Source of the DNA: Natrinema altunense
Lineage (GTDB): Archaea; Halobacteriota; Halobacteria; Halobacteriales; Natrialbaceae
Direction: 5' to 3'
Assembly: GCF_000731985.1 (NCBI RefSeq)
Contig: NZ_JNCS01000012.1
Location: forward strand, 36,766 to 100,765
Length of the DNA stretch: 64,000 nt
The position numbers and the translations under genes are program-made. The first letter of the stretch is position 1, and every line of letters starts with the position of its first letter. The notes beneath the pieces were generated by a model. The model ran no database searches. It saw only the letters and a program-made list of their open reading frames with translations, and had not been told where the DNA came from. Shown here in pieces: positions 1-7,830 of the stretch.

Positions 1-180
1 AAAGAGCTGTTCAAATGCCATCTGCCGTATAAAGTCGATGATCGGTTCGCGATACAGGGGCCACCGGGAAGTGGTGACGCCGAGCAGCCTGTCGACACCG
101 GCCCCAACGGAAACTCGATCAATGGGAGCCCACCCGAAGCGAAACAGTGCGACGGACTACCTGATAAAGTCGAAAGTTAA
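1..180 (+). CDS. C-terminal end of an unidentified protein (partial)
   Basis: An open frame enters from the left edge in frame 1 and stops at TAA 178-180. The visible 59 residues are polar and rich in Gly, Pro, Asn and Asp (for example QGPPGSGDAEQP), so this is probably a disordered C-terminus. It ends three bases before the lipoprotein gene at 184 on the same strand, which suggests one transcript. No domain is recognised and the start lies outside the window. Confidence 0.6.
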   Translation, partial: KELFKCHLPYKVDDRFAIQGPPGSGDAEQPVDTGPNGNSINGSPPEAKQCDGLPDKVES

Positions 181-183
181 TCT

Positions 184-837
184 ATGAATAAGAAACAACT
201 CATCCTGATCTTCGCGGTCGTCGGAATGGTCACCCTTGCGGGCTGTGGTGTCTTTGGAAACGATACATCGTCGGGCGACGAGTCAGCTGACGATCTCGCC
301 AGCGATACGAACACCGAGCGATCCACGGACTACGGAGGGAGCTACCTCTACGAAATCGGAGTGACGGAAGCCAACCAGCAGGGGTTGATCCGCTCACAAC
401 CCCCGTTCAAGATGGACAACTCGTTAGAACGGCAGAATTTAATCGACCGCTACAAGTACCTCAACGACCGGAATAATGTCCATCACGTGTACCTAATGTC
501 TCACGACGGGAAGGTCGTCTCATACTATACCGCACAGGGGAAAGTCTCGAGTGTCAACTCGAAGTTGACCAACGACCGCCAACTCGTCAAGGTCCCTGAC
601 GCAAAGTACGATGAGGGGAATGGCGCGGCTGGCCCGAGTGGGCCTAACTGGAAGCTCGTCGAGTCGCCTCAGATGGACGGATCGTACGGCTCGAATGGAG
701 ATGCAATCTTCTTCTTTACCACTGACGGGCATTACGTCGAGTGGAACGGGCTCTATGTCGTTTCGGAGGAGCCGAAGAACATCCAGACACCGGTCACGCT
801 GACCGACGAGGTTGACGAGAACGAGTCCGAAAACTAA
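184..837 (+). CDS. Predicted lipoprotein, function unknown
   Basis: 217 residues. The N-terminus has two lysines, a hydrophobic stretch (residues 5-19) and a lipobox LAGC with Cys21, so the protein is probably exported and lipid-anchored. There is no twin arginine, so Sec export is likelier than Tat. A Ser/Asp/Thr-rich linker (residues 25-50) precedes a folded part containing HHVYLMSHDGKVVSYYTAQGK, then a Gly/Pro segment and a second hydrophobic-aromatic block (AIFFFTTDGHYVEW). The folded part recalls small lipoproteins seen in plasmid and phage regions, but I cannot name the family. The start follows the preceding stop by three bases, suggesting co-transcription. Confidence 0.75.
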   Translation: MNKKQLILIFAVVGMVTLAGCGVFGNDTSSGDESADDLASDTNTERSTDYGGSYLYEIGVTEANQQGLIRSQPPFKMDNSLERQNLIDRYKYLNDRNNVHHVYLMSHDGKVVSYYTAQGKVSSVNSKLTNDRQLVKVPDAKYDEGNGAAGPSGPNWKLVESPQMDGSYGSNGDAIFFFTTDGHYVEWNGLYVVSEEPKNIQTPVTLTDEVDENESEN

Positions 838-860
838 CTGCCCCTTCTCACACTCAATTC

Positions 861-1364
861 ATGAATCGACGCGCATTCCTTGCCACAGTCAGCGCTGTTC
901 CCTTCGGCGGATGTACGGCGATTGGCGACAGCAAGACTGACGGCCAACAGAACCACACACCGACGAACGAGTCCGACGGCCCTGTCGTTGATGACCCACC
1001 CGAAGAGGTGGCGGCTGTCCAACCACTCGCCGAGGCGTTCCACACGCATATCACCGAGTTCTACCCAGATGCCCGCGTGTTCATCACGCCGTCCGGGGAG
1101 ATCGTGATGGACTACCAGGGGGATGCCTCGAGCGGCGATGCGCTCAAACGTGAGTACAACAATATCGCCACGGAGTACGCCGAAGTGATCGAAACCGAAG
1201 GGACCGAGCCGACGACACTCATCATCTCCCCATCCAACGTCAAGGTGTATGTAGTCGAATCGGCACTTCGGGCCTACGTGAACGACGAAATCGACGAAAA
1301 AGCCTTCCTCGAGACAATCGAGCTGAAAACCAGTGAGCAAAGAGATCCAACGGCTGGCGAGTGA
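861..1364 (+). CDS. Predicted Tat lipoprotein, function unknown
   Basis: 167 residues. The signal is short: MNRRAFLATVSAVPFGGC carries twin arginines and a GGC lipobox at Cys18, the usual haloarchaeal Tat-lipoprotein pattern. After a Thr/Asn/Asp linker comes a mixed alpha/beta part with TLIISPSNVKVYVVESALRAYVN. The 3' end overlaps the next gene by 32 bases, so the two are probably co-expressed. No family is recognised. Confidence 0.75.
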   Translation: MNRRAFLATVSAVPFGGCTAIGDSKTDGQQNHTPTNESDGPVVDDPPEEVAAVQPLAEAFHTHITEFYPDARVFITPSGEIVMDYQGDASSGDALKREYNNIATEYAEVIETEGTEPTTLIISPSNVKVYVVESALRAYVNDEIDEKAFLETIELKTSEQRDPTAGE

Positions 1365-1710
1365 GGAGGCACTGCCCGGCGAAGACGCGAGTACAGCGAC
1401 GATTCGGTGCGAGTCGCCATACTGCGATCGCGAAGTCTACGAAGCTGCGACCGTGGACGTCGTTGTTGGTGCGACTGTTGGGGAGTGGTCAGACCCCCGA
1501 CCCCATGTCGGAGTCACTGGTACAGATTCAGCGTCTCCGGTGGTTGAGCAGTGGTGCCTAACGTGTGCCGAACAAGAGTTCGGTATCGAAACAAGCGCCC
1601 ACGAAAAACGCGTCGAGCAGGTGTCGCAGTACGTTACAATGCGCACAGTCTCCGCGTTCCTGACGGGGATCGTGATTGCATTGCTGGTAAGTTCCGTGCT
1701 ATTGGTATAG
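1333..1710 (+). CDS. Small zinc-finger-like protein with one C-terminal membrane segment
   Basis: 125 residues from GTG 1333. Two cysteine pairs (CESPYC and CLTC) suggest a treble-clef or ribbon-like zinc site. The last 22 residues (FLTGIVIALLVSSVLLV) form a single hydrophobic helix, so it is likely a tail-anchored membrane protein. The start lies inside the preceding gene (32-base overlap); no later in-frame ATG fits, so GTG 1333 is the best choice. It closes the short lipoprotein operon. Function unknown. Confidence 0.65.
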   Translation: MSKEIQRLASEEALPGEDASTATIRCESPYCDREVYEAATVDVVVGATVGEWSDPRPHVGVTGTDSASPVVEQWCLTCAEQEFGIETSAHEKRVEQVSQYVTMRTVSAFLTGIVIALLVSSVLLV

Positions 1711-1826
1711 CGTCTCGTTGTTCTCGATTCATATCCTCTCGGGAACCGGTCATAGTTCTCTCAGTTAGTCCTTCGACCCGTGTTAGGTCGCCAATCATAA
1801 TACGTCACCTGAGAAAGAACACTCGG

Positions 1827-3029
1827 ATGCAATTGCAAGAGGTTCGGTGGCGATATTATCTCTATTCGCTCACCGAAACACAGGGACTCATCGCTCCAGT
1901 CTGGGTTCTCGTTCTACAGGCTCGTGGACTCTCCTACACGGATATCGGCTTTCTCGGTGCGTTATATTGGGCAGTGCTTGTGCTCGCAGAGATACCGACC
2001 GGGTATATCGGTGATCGAATCGGCCGACGGCGGAGTCTGTTCATCGCTGCACTCGTAACGGCTGGCGGGGTCGGCGGACTCGCGTTCGCTCGCACTTTGC
2101 TCTCGTTCGCGCTGGCACTTACCGCATGGGCAGTCGGGATCACGTTTCGTTCCGGGACGGCCGATGCCTGGCTGTACAGTGCACTCGGCCGGTCTGGCAT
2201 TGCCGATGCCTACACCCATGTCCGCGGCCGTGGGCGAGCAGTCAAATTGGCCGCAACTGCCATAACTGCAGCCATCGGGGGAGTCCTTTATACGAAATCA
2301 CTCGTCGCTCCGTTCTTCCTTATTGCCGGTTTATTAGCCGTCAACGCAGCCGTCGTGTTGTCGTTTCCGACGGTCTCCGACGGCCAAGAGCACTCTCGGT
2401 CGGAGTCATGGCGCTTCTCGACGACGCGCCAAGAACTGACGGCGGCGTTCGAACGGCCAGGGATACGGGGTTTCGTCGGATACACGGTTCTCCTGTTCGG
2501 CCTCGTCGAGGTTACCCGGACGTTCGTTCAGCCGATCGTCGTCGGCGATCAGGTTGGGCTCCCCGTTGCCGCAGTTGGAGCATTGTATGCGTGTTTCAAT
2601 ATCGTTGCTGCTGGCGCGAGCGCTCTCACCAGTCGGATCGAGCAAACCCTCGGGGTCCGCCGTTGGTTTCTCTTAGGACCGCTTCTACTAGCTGGAAGCC
2701 TCGTGATCCTCCCTCTGGTCCCAGCCGCGACCGTCCCAGCGTTCGTTGGAATGGAAGCTATCTGGCACGTCAGCCAGACGTTCCAGAGCCGTATCGTCAA
2801 CGATCGGACGCGCAACCGGCGGCGAGCGACTGTTCTCAGCGTCGTCTCGATGGGCGGCGGCGTCGCTGCGATCGCGTTCCGCGCCGTGGGTGGTGTCCTG
2901 GCTGATACGGTCAGTCCACTCCTGATGCTTGCCCTACTCGCCCTCGTCTTCGTGGTCGGTTCGGGCGTGCTATTTACAGTCACATCGGGGACGGTGTTTC
3001 GGACGACGGAAACGGATATAAGTCAATAA
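1827..3029 (+). CDS. MFS transporter
   Basis: 400 residues, about 12 hydrophobic segments, the usual length for a major facilitator. The loop after the second segment reads GYIGDRIGRRRSL, the classic MFS motif A (G-x3-D-x2-GRR). I chose ATG 1827 (MQLQEVRWRYYLY) rather than the far upstream in-frame ATG because everything before it is low-complexity and the first membrane helix begins just after. The substrate cannot be told; the closest memory match is the group of haloarchaeal drug or sugar efflux MFS proteins. The next gene starts 15 bases downstream. Confidence 0.85.
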   Translation: MQLQEVRWRYYLYSLTETQGLIAPVWVLVLQARGLSYTDIGFLGALYWAVLVLAEIPTGYIGDRIGRRRSLFIAALVTAGGVGGLAFARTLLSFALALTAWAVGITFRSGTADAWLYSALGRSGIADAYTHVRGRGRAVKLAATAITAAIGGVLYTKSLVAPFFLIAGLLAVNAAVVLSFPTVSDGQEHSRSESWRFSTTRQELTAAFERPGIRGFVGYTVLLFGLVEVTRTFVQPIVVGDQVGLPVAAVGALYACFNIVAAGASALTSRIEQTLGVRRWFLLGPLLLAGSLVILPLVPAATVPAFVGMEAIWHVSQTFQSRIVNDRTRNRRRATVLSVVSMGGGVAAIAFRAVGGVLADTVSPLLMLALLALVFVVGSGVLFTVTSGTVFRTTETDISQ

Positions 3030-3044
3030 TACTACTCCATAGTC

Positions 3045-4274
3045 ATGGTGATTGCCGACCAGTTCGAGACGTTTTTGTTCGATCTCGACGGCGTGATTTA
3101 TTCCGGCAACGATGCGCTCCCGGAGGCAGTCACGACCGTCAATCGACTCTTCGAACGCGACAAGCGAATCCGGTTTCTCACGAACGATCCACGACCGACG
3201 CGGGAGGCAGTCGTCGCCGACCTCCGCGAACTCGGGATCGAAGCGGACGAGAACGAGATCATCACCGCAGCGTCGGCGACGGCGACGTATCTCCGTCGTG
3301 AGGGCATTTCGACGGCGGCGGTCGTCGGGAGTGAGGGGCTGCGCACGGAACTTCGTCAGCAGGGGATTACTGTCACCGATGACTCACCGGACGCGATCGT
3401 CGTCGGAGCCGATGAGCAGACGGCGTATTCGGATATCCGACGGGCCGCGAGACACATCGAGCGAGGCGCACTGTTCGTCGGAACGAATCCCGACGGTTCG
3501 TTTCCGACACCTGACGGCCCTGCACCGGGGGCTGGGGCAATCGTCCGCGCGGTAGAAACAGCGGCCGGTACATCACCCGTGGTCGTTGGCAAACCCGAAC
3601 CGCTGCTGTTCGAGATGGCGCTCCAAGGGATACCGACTGAGCGAGAAGCAGTGGTGATCGGTGATACTCCCACGACGGACGTTCTCGGGGCTCACCGTGC
3701 GGGACTCACGGGCATCCTCGTTACCGACGCGGACCCAGTCCCAACCTCGGTCCGGGATTTTTCCGACCCCGATGCGACGATCACGACGCTTGCGGATTTG
3801 TTTTCGACGCCCGTGACGCCCTGGGAGACACCCCAGTACTCGTGGCCGGATACGATTCGTCCCGGAGTCGGTGCGGTTGTGTTGAACAGTACAAACGAGG
3901 TTTTGTTGTTGAAACGAGCCGACAGGCAGCAATGGGCCCTCCCAACGGGCGCAGTCGAACGAGGTGAGGCGGTCGACGAGGCGATCATACGCGAGGTACG
4001 GGAGGAAACGGGGCTCCAGGTCGCGGTCGATCACCTCACCGGAGTCTACTCTCACCCGAAGCAGCAGGTGTTCTCGTACCCCGACGGTGAGACGGTTCAC
4101 TTCGTAACGACTTGTTTCCAGTGTACCATCGAGGCCGGCACGCTCGAAGCCGATCGAGATGAGGCGCTCGAGGTCGAATTTTTCGATACGGACGAGCTTC
4201 CGGATGGGATGCTATCCATGCACCCGCAGTGGATCGCCGATGCAGTGAGGCAGAACGGTGTCTCGGTCCGATAG
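3045..4274 (+). CDS. HAD-IIA (NagD-like) phosphatase fused to a Nudix hydrolase
   Basis: 409 residues, two catalytic domains. Residues 1-250 are a HAD-IIA phosphatase: FLFDLDGVIYSG holds the DxD nucleophile motif, followed by the T/S motif (FLTNDPRP), KPEP and GDTPTTD as the third and fourth motifs. Residues about 265-405 are a Nudix domain with an intact Nudix box (G-x5-E-x7-REVREETG, in GAVERGEAVDEAIIREVREE). HAD-IIA enzymes dephosphorylate small phosphate esters such as 4-nitrophenyl phosphate, glycerol phosphate or UMP; Nudix enzymes split nucleoside diphosphate-X bonds. A fusion suggests consecutive steps on one nucleotide-linked substrate, which is inference. Confidence 0.9.
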   Translation: MVIADQFETFLFDLDGVIYSGNDALPEAVTTVNRLFERDKRIRFLTNDPRPTREAVVADLRELGIEADENEIITAASATATYLRREGISTAAVVGSEGLRTELRQQGITVTDDSPDAIVVGADEQTAYSDIRRAARHIERGALFVGTNPDGSFPTPDGPAPGAGAIVRAVETAAGTSPVVVGKPEPLLFEMALQGIPTEREAVVIGDTPTTDVLGAHRAGLTGILVTDADPVPTSVRDFSDPDATITTLADLFSTPVTPWETPQYSWPDTIRPGVGAVVLNSTNEVLLLKRADRQQWALPTGAVERGEAVDEAIIREVREETGLQVAVDHLTGVYSHPKQQVFSYPDGETVHFVTTCFQCTIEAGTLEADRDEALEVEFFDTDELPDGMLSMHPQWIADAVRQNGVSVR

Positions 4275-4618
4275 GAGACGCGAAATCCACACGTCGAGCC
4301 GCTAAATTGACAAACACTGAATGGTTGAAAACTGACGAGATGGAGGCAGTGCGGTGAGCGTGTTCGATGAGTTGGAACGCGGCGACAGTAACTGGGAGCC
4401 GATCCGCTTTCGGATACCGGTCGTCCGACGCTCGTTCTGGGAACACCTCGGTCCCCAAACCGTCTATTCCGGGCGTGCGTTGCCTTTCGCACCCACCTGA
4501 TAGGATACCCACGACGGTGCGAGCACGGGCAGGTAGAGAGTGCTGTTATGGCCTCGACCTGCACCATTTGTCGCCCAAACATCAAGACTGATACTACCGC
4601 CGTCGCAACGGTGAACAA
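4275..4618. other. Intergenic region, possible 48-codon ORF at 4354-4500
   Basis: No recognised gene. A short frame from GTG 4354 to TGA 4500 on the plus strand has haloarchaeal-like codons and a plausible composition (begins MSVFDELERG, ends LPFAPT), but an equally open frame runs on the minus strand over the same bases, so I do not call either. The last 60 bases presumably carry the promoter of the following propeller gene. Confidence 0.3.
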
Positions 4619-5297
4619 ATGCCCTCCATGACGCGTCGTGCGGCCCTCGGCACAGTCGCCAGTCTCGTTGGCGGCGTCACGGGTTGCGCTGGTCTCCTCG
4701 ATAGGGAACCGTTCCCCATCCAACGGTCGTGTGCTTTTCCTCGAGCGGACTGGCGAAGTCGGATGGACACGGAATCTTGGCGGTCCGCTGTCGGCCGTTG
4801 GGGCTACTGCCGGGACCGCATACCTCGGCGCCGCCACCGAGGAACTGCTGGCGCTGGAGACCGCGACCGGCACAGTCGCCTGGCGCGGCTCGCTGGCCAA
4901 CACCGTATTCGCACGGCCGTTGGCGACCGCCGATCGGGTGTACGTCGGCGGCGCGGACTACACCCTCCGGGCGTTCGACCCGGCCTCGAGCCAGCAGTTG
5001 TGGCGCGATGACCTCGGGAACGCCGTGACCCACGGGCCGATGCAGGTCGGCGACCGCCTGGTGACGCTGGTCGGCGGGACGCACCATCTCCGTGGCTCGA
5101 GCGGCACCATCCCGTTCGACCCGACTGTCCTCTATATCCACGAGCAGGACGGTACACGCATCCGGGAAGTCAGATTCGATGATAAGTCGTTCGATGGCGG
5201 CAGCATCGAGTGGGCACAGGCGGCCGGTGAGACGGTCTATCTGGGACAAATGCACGGTTTGACGCGGATCGCTCCGGAGGCGATCACCGATGCGTGA
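4619..5297 (+). pseudogene. PQQ-type beta-propeller Tat lipoprotein, frameshifted
   Basis: The first codons from ATG 4619 (or ATG 4628, MTRRAALGTVASLVGGVTGC) encode a twin-arginine signal and lipobox. The mature part, however, is in another frame: from about 4710 the third frame reads GRVLFLERTGEVGWTRNLGG and continues to TGA 5297 with repeated PQQ-like blades (TGTVAWRG, QLWRDDLGN). The shift lies between about 4695 and 4730. The rest is about 195 residues, short for a full propeller. Either a real pseudogene or a base-call error. The adjacent gene at 5290 is an intact relative and overlaps its end by 8 bases. Confidence 0.75.
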
Positions 5298-6579
5298 CGC
5301 CGACACCGCTGCCGACAAGCACGGTCCGTCGCGGCACGCGGCCGAGCGGCGGGACAGCCGGAACTGGTCGCGCCGACAGGCGCTCGCATCGCTCGCCTCG
5401 GCGGGCACGCTCGCCCTAGCAGGGTGCAGTCTGTCGTCGGTGCTGCCTGGCGTCCAACCCCTCTGGGAGCATGACTTCTCGACAGCAACGGCGGCAGGCC
5501 CACCGTCGGCGACCGACGATCACGTCGTCGTCGGTGGACAGGACAAACGCCTTCACGGGTTCACGGCCGACGGGGAACGGATCCTCTCCGTCGAAACCGG
5601 TGGGCCCATCGAGGCGCAACCGGCTGTCCCGTCATCGGGTGGCCCGGTCCACGTCTACAGCACCGACGGTGACCTCTACACGGTCGGGCTGTCGGGGGAG
5701 CGACTGTGGCACGTGGAAGGACAAGTCCGGAACGGGTGGCTCGGTCGACACGGCTCGCTGTTGGTCGCCATCCATCCGGACGGCGGTGTAGTCACCGGCT
5801 ACGATGCGAGCGACGGCACACGTCGCTTTCAGCGGCCCGGTCGAGCGTATCCGTACCCTACACTCAGTGACTCGGCCTGTCTCTTCCTCGTCACGAACTC
5901 GGATGACGACACGAAGCTGGTGACGCTCGCTCCGGCGACCGGCGAGGTGCTGTGGAAGTCGACACCTCGTACTGGCTACCCCTCGGTCGTGGCTGCTGGC
6001 GACCGGATCGTGACGGTCCACGATTCTACCGTGCGGATGCGTCGGGTCCGCGATGGGCACGTCCTGTGGCGAACCGTGGTGGACGGCGACGTGACTAGCT
6101 ACGTTGGGCTGCCAGTCTGGCTCGGCGACCACGTCTACGTGCGTGTCCGCCGTGATGATCGCTCGGACGAGCTGGTTGCCATCGAGCGCGATGGGGGAAC
6201 CGTACGGTGGCGCCGGACCGTCGGATACGAACTCGAGACGGTGACGGCGACCTCACACGGTGTGTTCGCTGCGAGTTCGGTCGACGACCCCGACGGTGGC
6301 ATTCTAATCCGGCTAGACGCCTTTGACCTCGATGGGACCCGGCGGTGGCAGACGACAACTGACATCGCGATCGGCGGGAGAGTCGAGGCACTCGGCCGTG
6401 CCGGTGTGATCCTCTTTGCGGCCAGCGACAACGAGCTTGCCGCCTACGACCCTGCGACCGGGAAACGTCGGTGGCGGTACGATCCCGAGACTTCCCGGAT
6501 CGGTGTGACGACGGCTGCTGGCGCGCTGTACGTCTCTTACCGTGACCGCGGTGGCGTGGCGCGGCTTCCGACGAGTTGA
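5290..6579 (+). CDS. PQQ-like beta-propeller Tat lipoprotein
   Basis: 429 residues. An N-terminal polar extension leads to SRRQALASLASAGTLALAGC, a Tat signal with lipobox, so the protein is expected outside the membrane. The mature part contains seven or eight blades with the Trp-containing strand of PQQ/outer-membrane BamB-type repeats (PLWEHDF, RLWHVEG, VLWKSTP, VLWRTVV, VRWRRTV, RRWQTTT, RRWRYDP). Such propellers serve as protein-binding scaffolds or as quinoprotein dehydrogenases; no catalytic residues can be assigned here. It overlaps the frameshifted paralogue upstream, suggesting a duplicated pair. Confidence 0.85.
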   Translation: MRDADTAADKHGPSRHAAERRDSRNWSRRQALASLASAGTLALAGCSLSSVLPGVQPLWEHDFSTATAAGPPSATDDHVVVGGQDKRLHGFTADGERILSVETGGPIEAQPAVPSSGGPVHVYSTDGDLYTVGLSGERLWHVEGQVRNGWLGRHGSLLVAIHPDGGVVTGYDASDGTRRFQRPGRAYPYPTLSDSACLFLVTNSDDDTKLVTLAPATGEVLWKSTPRTGYPSVVAAGDRIVTVHDSTVRMRRVRDGHVLWRTVVDGDVTSYVGLPVWLGDHVYVRVRRDDRSDELVAIERDGGTVRWRRTVGYELETVTATSHGVFAASSVDDPDGGILIRLDAFDLDGTRRWQTTTDIAIGGRVEALGRAGVILFAASDNELAAYDPATGKRRWRYDPETSRIGVTTAAGALYVSYRDRGGVARLPTS

Positions 6580-6712
6580 CCTAGAGCGCTTGGGCCCCGA
6601 TTCGTTCGACGTCGCACTGGAATCTGTTTTGATTCCGTGGTGTGAGGTGTCCCTGGAGTCCGGACAGCGATGGCTCACCACGGGGTAGGCGAATCCGCGG
6701 CAGCACTACAGC

Positions 6713-7141
6713 CTACTGAGTGCCGAGCGGGCAACTCTGGATAACGTGGCCCGGGCCCGAAACCAGTTCTGTCTCCGGTGGAGGGTGTTGTCTCGAGATG
6801 CAACAAGGGTTAGCTTCCTGATTTCCGACGTGGCCACCTGAGGGGATCTTTTTTGCTGTGCACGCAACGATCGTCCCGCTCGTCGCTTTCCGTCCGTCGC
6901 TTGCTTGCGGCTCACTCCGTTCGTCGTTCGCATCGAAGAAGTACTCCCACCCGACGATTTTATCCGGCCGAATCCGCTGGAAGAAGCCTCTGAACCCCTC
7001 GTCAGTGCGGTCGCACACGTCGGACCAGCCGACCGCATACAGGCTACCGTCGGGGACCAGCGCCGCATCCGTAACGAGTCGTTCACGCTCCGAACCGAGG
7101 CGGCTCCACCACTGCACCCTCGAGTCGTCTGTTATCGCCAC
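6713..7141 (-). pseudogene. Possible propeller-repeat fragment
   Basis: On the minus strand the first 70 residues read like one propeller blade (RVQWWSRLGSERERLVTD, then DGSLYAVGWSD). The frame then runs through a low-complexity stretch (about 6860-6930) that occurs widely in haloarchaeal spacers and does not look like protein. It is most likely the remnant of a beta-propeller gene inserted opposite to the intact one at 5290, but it may be a small real gene. Apart from it, 6580-7234 holds nothing I can support. Confidence 0.35.
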
Positions 7142-7234
7142 CCGCCTTTGTCCCCATCCATGCTTTTACGTCCTGCTCCGCATTCGGTTAGTAACACCGT
7201 AGGTTTTCACGTCGTAAGCACGAGTGGGCACCTG

Positions 7235-7492
7235 ATGCGAGTGCTTGCCCGGGAGCCATATTCCTACATCCTGTTGGAGAGCGACGGCGAGTGGATTCTC
7301 ACTTTCCTGTTCGGTAGGGCGGTGATGTGGGATGTCTCCGTGCGGCTGACTGACACCGAGGTCGTGGCTCTCGAAGATGGCGAAATCTCGATTGCCGACC
7401 TGATCGAGCGATTCAGCGCCGACAGTTCCACCTACGAAGGCAGGCAAATCACACCAGCAGTCCGTCCGGACAAGGACGACAGCCGAGACTAG
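7235..7492 (+). CDS. Small acidic protein, unknown, immunity-protein-like size
   Basis: 85 residues from ATG 7235 (MRVLAREPYSYILLESDGEW). The frame is open further upstream, and ATG 7160 is an alternative start, but the sequence before 7235 is not protein-like. The body is a compact alpha/beta pattern (WILTFLFGRAVMWDVSVRLT, then an acidic helix). The composition resembles many single-domain immunity or cytosolic proteins of haloarchaeal accessory regions. No family is recognised. Confidence 0.55.
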   Translation: MRVLAREPYSYILLESDGEWILTFLFGRAVMWDVSVRLTDTEVVALEDGEISIADLIERFSADSSTYEGRQITPAVRPDKDDSRD

Positions 7493-7504
7493 GGTGTCAC
7501 GCGG

Positions 7505-7822
7505 TCAACGCTCTTCGGTCCGGACCCGGACGTGCTGTTGCAACGTCTCCACGAACGCGGCTTCGTCGATGGCTGCAAGTGCCGCCTGTGCCGACAGTGC
7601 CTCGACCAGCCAGTTGGCGTCCCACCCGTCGAACAGGTCCGCTCGCTCGGAGACACTGAACTCGTCGAAGCTGTAGAACGAACCGCCCAGGCCGTGGCCT
7701 TTCCCCTGGAGCAGATGTCCCTCCTCGGCCTCGACGGATATCTTGACCACTCTGGGCCAGTTGGGGTCGTGGGGAACGTTGGGGTTTGGGTCTGGGCTGG
7801 AGATGACGTCGTAGGTTGCCAT
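7505..7822 (-). CDS. Small protein of unknown function downstream of the P-loop repeat protein
   Basis: 105 residues from ATG 7822 (MATYDVISSPDPNPNVPHDP); TTG 7834 is an alternative that would overlap the preceding stop. It has a Pro/Asn-rich start, a beta-type middle (RVVKISVEAEEGHLLQGKG) and a helical end. It follows the 1412-residue gene on the same strand after 8 bases and is therefore probably its operon partner. No domain is recognised. Confidence 0.6.
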   Translation of the reverse strand: MATYDVISSPDPNPNVPHDPNWPRVVKISVEAEEGHLLQGKGHGLGGSFYSFDEFSVSERADLFDGWDANWLVEALSAQAALAAIDEAAFVETLQQHVRVRTEER

Positions 7823-7830
7823 GGCTGCAA

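Noticed and set aside
6858..6960. Repetitive cgctc/cgttcgtcg sequence
   Set aside because: This low-complexity pattern is common in haloarchaeal spacers (a similar stretch is near 24380-24420); no array or regular repeat unit is visible.
7160..7234. Earlier start (ATG 7160) for the 85-residue protein
   Set aside because: The additional residues look like spacer and a TATA-like stretch; kept only as an alternative.
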